From: Chloroflexota bacterium
Lineage (GTDB): Bacteria > Chloroflexota > Limnocylindria > Limnocylindrales > CSP1-4
DNA: 13,061 bases
NCBI GenBank assembly: GCA_021785115.1
Contig: JAJYGO010000094.1
Span: 1-13,061 of the forward strand
Direction of reading: 5' to 3'
The notes under the pieces were generated by a model that ran no database searches, had not been told where the DNA came from, and saw only the letters and a program-made list of their open reading frames with translations. Shown here piece by piece: positions 1 to 7,928 of this stretch. The position numbers were made by a program, and so were the translations under genes. Numbering within the stretch: the first letter of the stretch is position 1; each line of letters begins with the position of its first letter.

Positions 1-41
1 CAGGTCGAACCGTGACGTGCCGTCCTCCGTCCCTTGGGTCA

Positions 42-1577
42 TCACGCGTCGCTCCCCGTCCTGCCGGCAGCCGTGGCGCGGACGGCCGCCGTGCCCGACG
101 CGAAGGGCGCCAGGTGCCGCCCGATGTGCGCCGCCAGGTCCGCCCAGTATGCCTCGCGCTCGGTCCAGAGGCGCCCCCGCAGCTCTGCTCGGAGCGGATC
201 CGCCCCGAGCACGGCCCCAAACGTCACGTGCAGAATCTCGCGGGTGTCGGGTCGGTCGAGGAGCCCGCCGAGCTCGGCCACCGTCAGGCGCTCGGGCGCG
301 GGCATGCCGGCCACCGCGGCGGAGACGTGGTAGCTGGCGCGGGCGGTCGCGTAGGCCTCGAGGGCCACCCCCCAGATCCGTCGCAGCAGCGCCGGGTCGA
401 GCGCGGCCACGACCCGCAGCCCCTCGAGGTAGCTCGTGCCGGAGGTCTTGAGATGCACCAGGCCCCGGGTCTCGCGGACCACGCTGGGGTACACCGAGAA
501 CTTGTCGGATCCGGAATGCACGCTGAGCTTGTACGGGCCGAGGGCCCGGGCCAGCGCGGCGTGGGTCGCGACGTCGGCCTCGAACGCGCGCAGGTCCCCC
601 CGGTAGTCGATGCCCTTCTCGAACTCCCCCACGAAGCGCGGCGCGAGGCTCTGCCAGCGCACCCCCAGGCGGCGCAGCTCGGTGGCGAGGTAGACGTGGT
701 CCACCGCCGTCGTGGGATGCTCGATCTCGTCGACCGCCACCTCGAACTCCACCGTCCCGGCACCGGCCCGGGCCACCAGGTGGCGGTACATGGCGGCGAT
801 CTGCACGACCGCCGTGCCGAAGCGGGCGGCGGCCGCCACGAGCGCCTCGCGGGGCAGCGCGATCCGACCCTCACCGGTGTCGAGCGCCTCGGGGTAGCGC
901 GCCGCGAAGGCCGTGGGCTCGTCCTCCAGGGCGGCCCAGGGGACCAGCGCGAAGGCCGCGAGGATCGACGCGGGTGCGGCGTCGGCGGGCAGGTCGGGGA
1001 CGAGCTCGATGGGATCCGCGGTGACCATGGAGAAGCCGGCGGCGAGCGCGGCATCGAGTTGCTCGATCGACTTCAGGTGGTCGCCGTCGGCGCCGTACCC
1101 GTCGCGCCAGCCGGCGGCGAGGGCGCCGAAGGTCGCCGCGTCGACCACCTCGGCAAAGGTGCGCCCGGTGCGCCCGAGCTCGCGCGCCGACTGCTGCGCG
1201 AGGACTGGGGCAACCCCGGGGTGGGCCTGGAACGCGCGCAGGTGCCCCACGGTGGCGAATCCCAGGCGATCGCCCACCCCGGCGGAGGTCTGCGTGCCCA
1301 CGGGGCGGGGCCGCAGCCAGGGCACGAGGGTTCGCAGCGCGGCGGCGTTGTCAGCGTCGGCCGGGCCGGCCAGCAGGACCCCCCCGGAGTGCTCGCTCGC
1401 GGTGCCGGAGAGTCCGGCGGGCAGCGTGTCGGCACTCGGGGCCCAGGCCAGCAGCGCCCAGCCCTGCTCGGCGACACGCAGGCCGAGGGCCCCCACACCG
1501 ACCGTCGTGCGCGATGCGTCGCGGGCACCGGCGTGGCGCAGGACCTCGAATGCGCGGGACTCCGTCTGGTCTGGCAT
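42..1577 (-). CDS. uxaE: Tagaturonate epimerase family protein (UxaE)
   Basis: 511 residues, recognised by eye as the UxaE family (Pfam UxaE, EC 5.1.2.7). Characterised members interconvert D-tagaturonate and D-fructuronate in the cytoplasm, joining the galacturonate and glucuronate routes. Seen: the GADGDHLKS block (about residues 162-170), a VDEIEHPTT block (about 282-290) and the signature HSGSDKFSVYP (about 354-364). Length is near that of full family members. The ATG at 1577 was chosen because GGAGG lies 9 bases upstream. The frame is open to an ATG at 1604, but that would overlap iolB. It starts 4 bases after the iolB stop, so the two are almost certainly co-transcribed and translationally coupled. 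The family call is firm. The exact substrate is inferred, because relatives acting on other ketouronates or ketogluconates are possible. Confidence 0.85.
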   Translation of the reverse strand: MPDQTESRAFEVLRHAGARDASRTTVGVGALGLRVAEQGWALLAWAPSADTLPAGLSGTASEHSGGVLLAGPADADNAAALRTLVPWLRPRPVGTQTSAGVGDRLGFATVGHLRAFQAHPGVAPVLAQQSARELGRTGRTFAEVVDAATFGALAAGWRDGYGADGDHLKSIEQLDAALAAGFSMVTADPIELVPDLPADAAPASILAAFALVPWAALEDEPTAFAARYPEALDTGEGRIALPREALVAAAARFGTAVVQIAAMYRHLVARAGAGTVEFEVAVDEIEHPTTAVDHVYLATELRRLGVRWQSLAPRFVGEFEKGIDYRGDLRAFEADVATHAALARALGPYKLSVHSGSDKFSVYPSVVRETRGLVHLKTSGTSYLEGLRVVAALDPALLRRIWGVALEAYATARASYHVSAAVAGMPAPERLTVAELGGLLDRPDTREILHVTFGAVLGADPLRAELRGRLWTEREAYWADLAAHIGRHLAPFASGTAAVRATAAGRTGSDA

Positions 1578-1581
1578 CGGG

Positions 1582-2334
1582 CTAGGCCTCCGCGACCCAG
1601 GCATGCGCCGGGTCGAGATGGGGGATCATCGCGCGGCCTTCGCCGGCCATGATCCACAGGTAATAGAGCGCGTAGCCGGGAGCCGCCACCACCGGGTGAT
1701 AGCCGCTGCGGATGACGGCCACGTCGTTGTCGCGGACGGCAAAGGCCTCGCTGCCCGCCGGGTCGTAGCGGAGCTGCACGCCGAAGCCGCCCTTCGGGTC
1801 GACCCGGAAGAGATAGACCTCCTCGAGGCGCACCTCTCGGGGCGGGTCCTGCACGTCGTGCTTGTGGGGCGGGTAGCTCGACCAGTTGCCGGGCGGGTTG
1901 ATCGTCTCGCCGATGAGGATCCGCCCCGCGGCGTGCTCGGGGCCCAGGATGGTGCGCACGCTGCGGCCCCAGTTGCCCCGGCCCACCTCGGCGATCCGCT
2001 GGTCCGCCGGCGCGATGATCCGGGCGGCCGCCGGCGTCCGGCCCTCGAGCGACACGCTCGCGAGGGCCAGCTCGACGGGTCCCACCGCGAGCAGGTGCAG
2101 CCGGCTGCCGGGCGGCGCGTACACCGCGTGTCCGGGGCCCTCGAAGACCGACCCACGGCCCCCGGCAGGGCCGAGCGGCCTGTCGTCGACCGTCACCTCG
2201 ACGACGCCCGAGAGCACCACCACGACGAGCTCGCGCTCGCTGCGGGTCTCGAGCGCCTCGCCCGGCGCGAGTTCGGCCAGGTCGAGCCCGATGAGGTCGG
2301 CGTCCTTCCCGGGCACGACAACGGTACGGATCAT
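1582..2334 (-). CDS. iolB: 5-deoxy-glucuronate isomerase family protein (IolB)
   Basis: 250 residues, KduI/IolB cupin family. In the classical myo-inositol route IolB (EC 5.3.1.30) isomerises 5-deoxy-D-glucuronate to 2-deoxy-5-keto-D-gluconate. Seen: GRGNWGR (about 118-124) and GETINPPGNWSSYPPHKHD (about 142-160). The two histidines of HKH (157, 159), the following Glu of LEEVYLF and the His of SGYHP match the metal-binding set expected of the fold. The start at 2334 is set by AGGAGAGG 6 bases upstream; an earlier in-frame ATG at 2379 would lie inside the inverted repeat of the neighbouring insertion sequence. No other inositol gene (iolC, D, E, J) is in the window and its partner is uxaE, so the substrate may be another uronate. 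The insertion sequence ends 39 bases upstream and has probably cut this pair off from its former leader. Confidence 0.85.
   Translation of the reverse strand: MIRTVVVPGKDADLIGLDLAELAPGEALETRSERELVVVVLSGVVEVTVDDRPLGPAGGRGSVFEGPGHAVYAPPGSRLHLLAVGPVELALASVSLEGRTPAAARIIAPADQRIAEVGRGNWGRSVRTILGPEHAAGRILIGETINPPGNWSSYPPHKHDVQDPPREVRLEEVYLFRVDPKGGFGVQLRYDPAGSEAFAVRDNDVAVIRSGYHPVVAAPGYALYYLWIMAGEGRAMIPHLDPAHAWVAEA
1587..1591 (-). promoter_or_regulatory. Ribosome binding site of uxaE
   Basis: GGAGG on the minus strand, 9 bases before the ATG at 1577 and lying within the last codons of iolB. It decides between this start and the in-frame ATG at 1604. Confidence 0.65.
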
Positions 2335-2340
2335 GAAGCA

Positions 2341-2348
2341 CCTCTCCT
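2341..2348 (-). promoter_or_regulatory. Ribosome binding site of iolB
   Basis: AGGAGAGG on the minus strand, 6 bases before the ATG at 2334. It rules out the upstream in-frame ATG at 2379. The site lies outside the insertion sequence, so translation of iolB should be unharmed by the insertion. Confidence 0.75.
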
Positions 2349-2364
2349 GTTGGGATTGGGGTTG

Positions 2365-2373
2365 GAAACGCTG
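2365..2373. repeat. Target site duplication, left copy (GAAACGCTG)
   Basis: The nine bases GAAACGCTG directly abut the left inverted repeat and recur in the same orientation at 3797-3805, directly abutting the right one. IS256-family elements duplicate 8-9 bp of target, so this is the expected insertion scar. Perfect copies suggest a fairly recent insertion. Confidence 0.85.
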
Positions 2374-2399
2374 GAGCAATTGTCAAGAGTTGTGGATGA
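2374..2399 (+). repeat. Left terminal inverted repeat of the insertion sequence
   Basis: Matches the reverse complement of 3771-3796 at 19 of 26 positions. The outer GAGC and the inner 11 bases GTTGTGGATGA are perfect, and the middle is diverged. The diverged middle contains TTGACA reading outward on the minus strand (2381-2386). Confidence 0.85.
2381..2386 (-). promoter_or_regulatory. Outward-facing -35-like hexamer TTGACA in the IS end
   Basis: A perfect -35 consensus reads out of the element toward iolB, starting 7 bases inside its edge. At 16-18 bases spacing the flank gives only C-rich sequence such as AACCCC, so no good -10 is seen. It may be a half-promoter that contributes weakly to iolB-uxaE expression, or chance. 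Confidence 0.3.
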
Positions 2400-2406
2400 A
2401 CCCGGG

Positions 2407-3688
2407 TCAGGCGGCGGCGTCCTCCTCGGTGATGGGCTCCGCTGACCTCCTTCCTTCGCGCTCCTGGAGCTGACCGTCGATGAAGGTGGCGCCGGCTCGG
2501 ACGAGGGCGACGAGGTGGGGGGCGTTGACCTTGCGCCAGTTCTGCTGCGCCGCCTCGAGGAGCTTGAACGCCATCGCCAGCCCGGCGGCTCGGGAGCCCG
2601 CCCCCTTCGTCACCCGGGTTCGGAGCCGGACGGTCGAGAAGGCCGACGGATATGGGGTTGCTGGTGCGCAGGTGGATGTGATGGGGGGTCGGGAAGTCAT
2701 AGAAGGCGAGCAGCGCGTCGAGCTCGCCGGTCACCTTGGCCGTCGCCTTCGGGTGGTCGACGAAGGCGTCGGCGAAGCGGGCCACGGCGTCGAGGGCAGC
2801 GGTCCGGATGGGCGCGGTGTAGATCGCGCCGAGGGCGGCCTTGGCCGGCTCGTGGAGCCGCTTGGGCAGCGCATCGAGCACATTGGCGGTCACGTGCACC
2901 CAGCAGCGCTGCTCGCGCGTGGCGGGGAAGACGTCCCGCAGGGCGGCCCAGAAGCCCAGCGCCCCGTCCCCGGTGGCGAGGGCCGGCGCGGCCAGGCCGC
3001 GCGCCTTGAGGTCGCGCAGCAGCGCGGCCCAGCTCTCGGTGGACTCGCGATAGCCGTCGGCCACCGCCACGAGCTCCTTGGTGCCGTCGGGCCGCACCCC
3101 GACGATGACGAGGCAGGCCAGGCGGTCCTCCTCGAGGCGGATGCGGAAGTGCACCCCGTCGACCCACCAGTAGACGTAGTCGACCGAGCTGAGGTCGCGC
3201 CGGCTCCAGCGTTCGTGCTCGGCCGTCCAGGCCTCGGTGAGCCGGCTGATGGTGGAGGCGCTGAGCCCGGCCTCGGAGCCGAAGAAGCCCGCCAGGGCGG
3301 GCGCGAAGTCGCCCGTCGAGAGCCCCCGCAGATAGAGGATCGGCAGGACCTCGGTCACCTTCGGGCTGCGCCGGGCGTAGGGCGGCAGGAGCGCCGAGCG
3401 GAAGCGCTCGCCCATCCGGCGGTCGTCGACTCGGGGGGCTGCCACCTCCACCCGCCCGGCCCCGGTGGTGATGGGCCGCTCGCGGGCGTAGCCGTTGCCC
3501 ACCACCAGGCGATGGCCGGTCGCGTCGAGCGCGCCGGCGTGCGCCCCGAGGTAGGCCCGCCGTTCGGCCTCCAGGGCCAGGGCGAGCATCTCCCGGGCGG
3601 CCAGCCGGCACAGCTCGTCGAGATCGAGGGGCGCGGCATCGGTGCCCTGCGCCTCGGGGGTGCTGGTCTCGTGGACTATCCTGAGCAT
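2407..3688 (-). pseudogene. IS256-family (Mutator) transposase, frameshifted
   Basis: A transposase that would be about 427 residues if restored. The start ATG at 3688 has GAGGAG 6 bases upstream. Seen in the first frame: NGYARERPI and the VEVAAPRVDDRR block, the first catalytic Asp in WWVDGVHF (D177), the second in ATGDGALGF (D241), then RCWVHVTANVLDALPK, ending at HLRTSNPI (residue 346). The family's next residues are normally E-S, with the third catalytic residue at this Glu. Here one extra base near 2644-2650 shifts the frame and the Glu codon is lost. The protein resumes one frame over as SAFSTVRLRTRVTKGAGSR and ends at the TGA at 2407-2409. The D-D-E spacing (64 and 106) is close to that of IS256 itself. 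Left unrepaired, the first frame runs on in the wrong frame through iolB into uxaE and gives a meaningless long tail. Confidence 0.88.
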
Positions 3689-3694
3689 GGCGTA

Positions 3695-3700
3695 CTCCTC
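3695..3700 (-). promoter_or_regulatory. Ribosome binding site of the transposase
   Basis: GAGGAG on the minus strand, 6 bases before the ATG at 3688. It favours this start over an upstream in-frame codon at 3778, which lies within the right inverted repeat. Confidence 0.65.
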
Positions 3701-3770
3701 CCCGCCGGGGCGACCCGGCGATCCGAGATTGACTACTCGGGAGGGTACGCCGCCTCCATGTCCGGGATGC

Positions 3771-3796
3771 TCATCCACAACATCTGGTTATAGCTC
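3771..3796 (-). repeat. Right terminal inverted repeat of the insertion sequence
   Basis: Partner of 2374-2399, with 19 of 26 bases matching in inverted orientation, including the inner 11 bases and the outer four. It lies upstream of the transposase start. Confidence 0.85.
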
Positions 3797-3805
3797 GAAA
3801 CGCTG
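3797..3805. repeat. Target site duplication, right copy (GAAACGCTG)
   Basis: Second perfect copy of the 9-bp direct repeat, touching the outer base of the right inverted repeat. Confidence 0.85.
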
Positions 3806-3809
3806 GGTG

Positions 3810-3826
3810 CCGACCCTCTAGGTCGG
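3810..3826 (-). terminator. Short hairpin between transketolase gene and the IS
   Basis: CCGACC and GGTCGG form a perfect 6-bp stem around the loop CTCTA. No U-run follows on the minus strand, so it is not a canonical intrinsic terminator. Before the insertion it lay about 50 bases upstream of iolB. Confidence 0.3.
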
Positions 3827-3875
3827 TCGCCTGCCATCAACCGCGACGCACCGGCACCCGCGTGCCCGGCCGGCT

Positions 3876-3895
3876 CGGCCTCGATCCGGAGGCCG
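3876..3895 (-). terminator. Hairpin just after the transketolase stop
   Basis: CGGCCTC and GAGGCCG form a perfect 7-bp stem around a 6-base loop, 9 bases after the transketolase stop on the minus strand. There is no U-tract. It may act as a 3' end stabiliser or weak terminator, or be chance in GC-rich sequence. Confidence 0.35.
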
Positions 3896-3904
3896 GCTGG
3901 GAAC

Positions 3905-5980
3905 TCAGTCGTCCACGCCTGCCCGGGCATGTTCGTCATGGTCCGAATCCACAGGCGCGGTGTCGACCGCACCACCGGACCGACCACCCAGATAGGTCAG
4001 GACCCGTCCCTCAATAGCATCGTGGGTGAGTCCAAAGGCCTCGAAGAGCACGTCGGGTGGGGCCGACGCGCCAAAGGACTCTGTGCCGATGACATCTCCA
4101 TTGCCGCCCACGATGCGCCACCAGCTCATCGGGTGTGCCGCCTCCACGGCGATGCGGGGGACTCCCACCGGCAGCACTCTCCGTTGGTAGGACGCGGGCT
4201 GTGCGGCAAACGATTCAAGGCACGGGACCGAGACCACGCGGGCCGCAACGCCGCGGTGGCTCAGCCGCTGCGCCGCAGCCATGACGATGTTGACCTCAGA
4301 TCCTGTGGCCAGCAGCACGACCGCCGGATCCGCGCCGTACGGCTCCGGCTGGAGCACGTACGCGCCCTTGGCTGCGCCCCCGTCATCGTGGGCGTGGCCG
4401 AGCTGCGGCAGCGGCGTGCGTGAGACGGAGAACGCGCACGGGCCGTCAAGCCGTCGGAGCGCAACCTGCCAGGACGCCTGTGTCTCGAAGGCATCTGCCG
4501 GCCGGAAGGTCCATAGGTGGGGGATCGCCCGCAGGGCCGGCAGGACCTCGATGGGCTGGTGTGTCGGGCCGTCCTCTCCCACGGCCAGACTGTCATGGGA
4601 GAACACGTAGATCACCGGGAGCTGCTGCAGCGCCGCCATCCGGATGCTGTTCATCATGTACGTGGCGAACATGAGGTAGGTGCTGACCACGGGACGCACT
4701 CCACCGTGCTGCGCCATCCCGTTCGCGATGCCACCCATGGCATGCTCGCGTACGCCAAACGCAATGGTCCGGTGCGTGAAGTCCAACGCGCGCACCGGCC
4801 TGTCATCCGTCAACCGCACCAGCGTGGAACTGGCCAGGTCAGCCGCTCCGACCACCAACGAGGGGGCGTGCTCGGCAGCGCGGCCCAGCGCGGTGGATGA
4901 CGACAGACGCACCGGCTCTGGGTCCCTCGGCGTTGGTCCCAGCACGAAGGCCGATGCCACTGCGCTCTCGACCCCGGAGAGGCTCGCCTCCCACGCCCGC
5001 CAGTCGTCAGGCCGGGCCTCGGCGTAGCGGGCCGCCACGGCCCGCCACTCCTGCGCGCCGCTGCGGCGGTCGATCATCCGTTCGCGGTAGTGCCTCTGGA
5101 CAGGCGCTGGAACCGCGAAGGGCTCCAATGGGATATCGCCGAGCGTCAGCTTGGTCGCTCGGACCTCGTCCGGCGTCAGGGCGGTTCCGTGAACGGCGGA
5201 GCTCCCCTCCTTGGGGCTTCCGTAGCCAATGCGGGTTCGCACGCGGACCATGGAGGGACGGCGTTGCTGCGCCAGGGCGGCGGCCACGGCCGAGCGGATG
5301 GCGTCGAGGTCGTTCCCGTCCGCAACGTCTTCGATATGCCAGCCAAGTGCGGCGAGGGCCGCGACCGTCCGATCGGCCGAGTACGTGTCCTCGGTCGGTC
5401 CGTCGAGGCAGATGCCGTTGTCGTCGTAGAGATAGACGAGGTTCCCGAGCTGGAGATGAGCTGCCAGGGAGGCTGCCTCGTACGCGATCCCCTCCATCAA
5501 ATCGCCATCTGACACGATGCCGAATGTCCGGTGATCGACGAGCGTCAAACCTTCGCGGTTGAAGCGCGCCGCCAGCAGCCGCTCGGCGATAGCCATGCCG
5601 ACCCCGTTGGCGAAGCCTTGGCCCAGGGGACCGGTCGTAGCCTCCACACCCGGCGTGGTCCCGCGTTCGGGATGCCCGGGAGTCTTGCTCCGCCACTGGC
5701 GGAACTGCTTGAGATCCTGCAGGCTGAGATCGTACCCGCACAGGTGCAGCAGCGCGTAGAGGAGCGCCGAGCCGTGGCCGGCAGAGAGGACGAAGCGGTC
5801 CCGGTCGGGCCACTCCGGCCAGGATGGGTCATGACGCAGGAACTCGGTGTACAGCACGTACGCCATCGGAGCGGCCCCCAGGGGCATGCCCGGGTGACCA
5901 GACCGCGCGGCCGCCACCATGTCGATCGCCAGGCCGCGGGCCACGTCTACGCATTGCTGATCAATTGTCTGCACGTTCAC
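3905..5980 (-). CDS. tkt: Transketolase
   Basis: 691 residues (E. coli TktA is 663). A thiamine diphosphate enzyme (EC 2.2.1.1) that moves two-carbon ketol units between sugar phosphates in the cytoplasm. Seen in order: SGHPGMPLG (about 27-35), SAGHG (66-70), GPLGQG (117-122), and the cofactor motif SDGDLMEG through YDDNG with the Mg-binding Asp at about 158 and Asn at about 188. There follow the substrate His in VHGTAL (264), the catalytic Glu in FGVREH (about 412), STYLMF, and [16 protein letters not shown] with its His/Asp/His set (462, 470, 474). All key residues are present, so it should be active. The start is the GTG at 5980, with AGAGGT 10 bases upstream; the frame is open further back, but that would overlap the permease. 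Its place after an importer suggests that the imported sugar enters the pentose-phosphate pool. Confidence 0.93.
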   Translation of the reverse strand: MNVQTIDQQCVDVARGLAIDMVAAARSGHPGMPLGAAPMAYVLYTEFLRHDPSWPEWPDRDRFVLSAGHGSALLYALLHLCGYDLSLQDLKQFRQWRSKTPGHPERGTTPGVEATTGPLGQGFANGVGMAIAERLLAARFNREGLTLVDHRTFGIVSDGDLMEGIAYEAASLAAHLQLGNLVYLYDDNGICLDGPTEDTYSADRTVAALAALGWHIEDVADGNDLDAIRSAVAAALAQQRRPSMVRVRTRIGYGSPKEGSSAVHGTALTPDEVRATKLTLGDIPLEPFAVPAPVQRHYRERMIDRRSGAQEWRAVAARYAEARPDDWRAWEASLSGVESAVASAFVLGPTPRDPEPVRLSSSTALGRAAEHAPSLVVGAADLASSTLVRLTDDRPVRALDFTHRTIAFGVREHAMGGIANGMAQHGGVRPVVSTYLMFATYMMNSIRMAALQQLPVIYVFSHDSLAVGEDGPTHQPIEVLPALRAIPHLWTFRPADAFETQASWQVALRRLDGPCAFSVSRTPLPQLGHAHDDGGAAKGAYVLQPEPYGADPAVVLLATGSEVNIVMAAAQRLSHRGVAARVVSVPCLESFAAQPASYQRRVLPVGVPRIAVEAAHPMSWWRIVGGNGDVIGTESFGASAPPDVLFEAFGLTHDAIEGRVLTYLGGRSGGAVDTAPVDSDHDEHARAGVDD

Positions 5981-5990
5981 GCCGCGTGGT

Positions 5991-5996
5991 ACCTCT
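5991..5996 (-). promoter_or_regulatory. Ribosome binding site of transketolase
   Basis: AGAGGT on the minus strand, 10 bases before the GTG at 5980. It is modest, but it is the best site near the conserved start of the protein and supports a non-ATG start. A second GTG two codons later is possible. Confidence 0.45.
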
Positions 5997-6025
5997 GATG
6001 CTTTGGTTGGCGTTCGGGAGGCTCT

Positions 6026-6054
6026 GGCCCAGCCGAACCATCGGCTGCTGGGCC
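6026..6054 (-). terminator. Intercistronic hairpin between permease and transketolase genes
   Basis: GGCCCAG plus CCG pair with CGG and CTGGGCC, a 10-bp stem with a 3-base bulge and a 6-base loop. It begins 3 bases after the permease stop on the minus strand. No U-tract follows. Its place suggests partial termination or protection of the upstream transporter message, separating its level from that of the enzyme gene. Confidence 0.45.
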
Positions 6055-6057
6055 CTG

Positions 6058-6939
6058 CTAGGTCTTCACGGCGCCCGACGTCAGGCCCGCAATCAACTGC
6101 CGCTGCATAAGCAGGAAGCCGAGGAACGTGGGCAGCGCCGCGACGACCCCACCCGCCGTCAGCAGGTCCCACCGGATGATGTAATTACCAATGAAGAGGT
6201 CGAGCCCGACTGGCACGGTGTGGGTGCTGTTGTCAGCGGTAAAGGTCAAGGCGAACAGGAACTCATTCCAGGAATAGATGAAGCAGTACGTCGCGGCTGC
6301 GGCGATGCCCGGCCAAGCCAGGGGCAACAGAATTCGCCGGATCAGCGTCACGATGCCCGCCCCGTCGACGCGGGCGGCTTCAATGACTTCTCGTGGGATC
6401 TGGTCGAGAAAACCCTTGAGGAGCCAAGTTGCGAACGGCGTCACGAACGTCGTGTCCACGATGATCAGCCCCGGCAGGGAGTTGATCAGATGCAGCGCCG
6501 CCAGCTCCGAGTACAGGGGAATGACGAGCAGCACGGTAGGCAACAGCTGAATAGCCAGCAGCCCGCCAATGACGATCGGCCGCGCTCGAAACTGGTAGCG
6601 TGTCAGCGCCGTCGCCGCGAGCAGCGCCACGCTCGTGCCCACGATTGCCGTCCCTGGGGCGACGATGAGACTGTTGGCCAGATACTGCAGATCGGAAGTC
6701 TGCCCCAGCAGCTGCCGGTAGGAGTCCAGAGTCAACGAGCTCGGGATCAAGGGACCCGAGACGGACCCAAGCTCGACGCCCGGGGTCATCGAGGTCAGCA
6801 GCATCCACCCGAACGGCCCGAGCACCAGGCCGAGCCATATCGCGATTGCCAGACCGACCCCGGCGGAACGCGCCACGGTCGATACCGACCGATTGGTCCG
6901 CCGGCGACGCGCCGAACCTGCGGTCAGGTGGCGGGGCAC
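6058..6939 (-). CDS. Carbohydrate ABC transporter permease (MalG-like, CUT1)
   Basis: 293 residues, the second membrane subunit of a sugar importer. The chain has an Arg-rich cytoplasmic start (residues 11-17), a first helix around 28-48 and about six membrane segments in all. The EAA loop that docks the ATPase is seen at about 184-212 ([12 protein letters not shown] then LLPLAWPGI). The C-terminus ends [14 protein letters not shown], in the style of MalG-type subunits. The start is uncertain: the GTG at 6939 leaves a 25-base gap after the other permease but has no clear Shine-Dalgarno site, so translation may be coupled to the upstream gene. A GTG about 21 codons further in is an alternative. 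The family is certain; the substrate is unknown. Confidence 0.9.
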   Translation of the reverse strand: MPRHLTAGSARRRRTNRSVSTVARSAGVGLAIAIWLGLVLGPFGWMLLTSMTPGVELGSVSGPLIPSSLTLDSYRQLLGQTSDLQYLANSLIVAPGTAIVGTSVALLAATALTRYQFRARPIVIGGLLAIQLLPTVLLVIPLYSELAALHLINSLPGLIIVDTTFVTPFATWLLKGFLDQIPREVIEAARVDGAGIVTLIRRILLPLAWPGIAAAATYCFIYSWNEFLFALTFTADNSTHTVPVGLDLFIGNYIIRWDLLTAGGVVAALPTFLGFLLMQRQLIAGLTSGAVKT

Positions 6940-6964
6940 GGGAGGTGACTGCAGCGTATCCGTG

Positions 6965-7894
6965 TCAGATCACCTCCGTCTGTCGGAGTGTGCGGAGGTA
7001 GACCGCGATCATCACTACGAGGAGGGCCGCCTGGATCAGGGCGTATGCCGCACCGAGGCCCAGGTCAGTCTTCGCGAACGCCGAGTAGTAGGCCTCGAGC
7101 GGTAGCGTCAGGGTGGCGGTGCCCGGTCCACCGCCGGTCATGATGTAGGCGAGATCGATGTAGTTCGCCGTCCACATGAGGCGCAGCACCGTGGTCACCA
7201 TGACGGTCGGCATGATGAGCGGCAGCGTGATGCGCCAGAACAGCTGCCAGGTGCCGGCTCCGTCAACGGTCGCGGCGTCGCGCAACTCTTCGGGCACCGA
7301 CTGCAGGGCGGCGAGGAGCATGACCGCGAAGAAGGGGACGCCCTGCCACACATCGACGGCTATGAGGGTGGGCAGGGCGGTGTGCGGGTCGGCAAGCCAG
7401 GCGATAGGCCGCGAGATGAGTCCCACGTGCAGCAGCACGTTGTTGATGAAGCCGCCATTGGGGTCGAGCAGCCAGATCCACATGAGGCTGATCAGTACGC
7501 TCGGTGTCGCCCACGGTATCAACACGAGACCCCGCACGATGCCGCGGCCCGGGAAGCGCTGGTTGAGCAGCAGGGCACCGAACATGCCGAACACCAACTG
7601 CAGGGCCACCGCGCCGAGTGTCCAGGTCAGGCTGTTGCGGACGGCCGTGCCGAAGTCGGGCGAACCGATGGCGGCGGCGAAGTTCCCCAGCCCGACGAAG
7701 GTAACCGGACCGAATCCGAAGATGCTCTGCTGATGTACCGCGATCCATACCGCACGCGCGATCGGGTACGCGATCAATCCCAACACCAGAAGCAGCGCTG
7801 GAGCCAGCAAGACCCACGGTTCAACTCGCACGAGCGCGCGCGCTCTTGCGTGCCTCGGCTTCGGAGGAGCGCCGTTGCGCACCTGCATGTCCAT
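6965..7894 (-). CDS. Carbohydrate ABC transporter permease (MalF-like, CUT1)
   Basis: 309 residues, the first membrane subunit of the importer. A first helix at about 29-50 (LLAPALLLVLGLIAYP) is followed by the typical GLGNF segment and about six helices in all. The EAA loop lies at about 203-229 (ELRDAATVDGAG then LPLIMPT). The YIDLAYIMTGGGPG stretch is a hallmark of MalF/UgpA-type permeases of the CUT1 group. Start at the ATG at 7894 with GAGG 8 bases upstream; an adjacent GTG at 7897 is equally in frame. It would pair with the MalG-like permease just downstream and the lipoprotein just upstream. No ATP-binding subunit follows. Confidence 0.92.
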   Translation of the reverse strand: MDMQVRNGAPPKPRHARARALVRVEPWVLLAPALLLVLGLIAYPIARAVWIAVHQQSIFGFGPVTFVGLGNFAAAIGSPDFGTAVRNSLTWTLGAVALQLVFGMFGALLLNQRFPGRGIVRGLVLIPWATPSVLISLMWIWLLDPNGGFINNVLLHVGLISRPIAWLADPHTALPTLIAVDVWQGVPFFAVMLLAALQSVPEELRDAATVDGAGTWQLFWRITLPLIMPTVMVTTVLRLMWTANYIDLAYIMTGGGPGTATLTLPLEAYYSAFAKTDLGLGAAYALIQAALLVVMIAVYLRTLRQTEVI

Positions 7895-7928
7895 CACGCC
7901 CGCCTCGGTGCCTACCCTCTGGGTGAGA

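Larger units (their letters stand above)
2374..3796 (-). mobile_element. IS256-family insertion sequence, complete but inactive
   Basis: A 1423-bp element with 26-bp imperfect inverted repeats at both ends, 9-bp direct repeats of target outside them, and one transposase gene filling the interior in the same direction as iolB. Size, repeat length, target duplication length and transposase type all agree with the IS256 (Mutator-like) family. It sits between the transketolase gene and iolB, with its transposase-distal end 39 bases before the iolB start. The transposase is frameshifted at its catalytic glutamate, so the copy could move only if a related transposase acts in trans. Confidence 0.88.

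Noticed and set aside
12..2445. Two plus-strand open frames of more than 500 residues opposite uxaE and iolB
   Set aside because: They are antisense shadows caused by high GC. Their products are Arg/Gly/Ala-rich without motifs, while the minus strand encodes clear UxaE and IolB signatures.
2641..2659. Programmed ribosomal frameshifting in the transposase
   Set aside because: IS256-family elements use a single continuous frame. No slippery heptamer is visible, and the shift destroys the catalytic Glu, so mutation is the better explanation.
1073..3778. A 901-residue open frame on the minus strand spanning the transposase, iolB and part of uxaE, like a giant fusion
   Set aside because: Only the first part (to about 2651) is a real transposase. 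After the frameshift the frame reads iolB and uxaE out of phase, giving Arg/Pro-rich nonsense, while the true proteins with family motifs lie in other frames.
2480..3793. Plus-strand frame of 437 residues opposite the transposase
   Set aside because: Antisense of a recognisable transposase with catalytic Asp residues and ribosome site. No motifs of its own, and it crosses the IS end.
5981..6172. Upstream extension of transketolase to 755 residues
   Set aside because: It would overlap the MalG-like permease, cover the intercistronic hairpin and add a sequence unlike any transketolase N-terminus.
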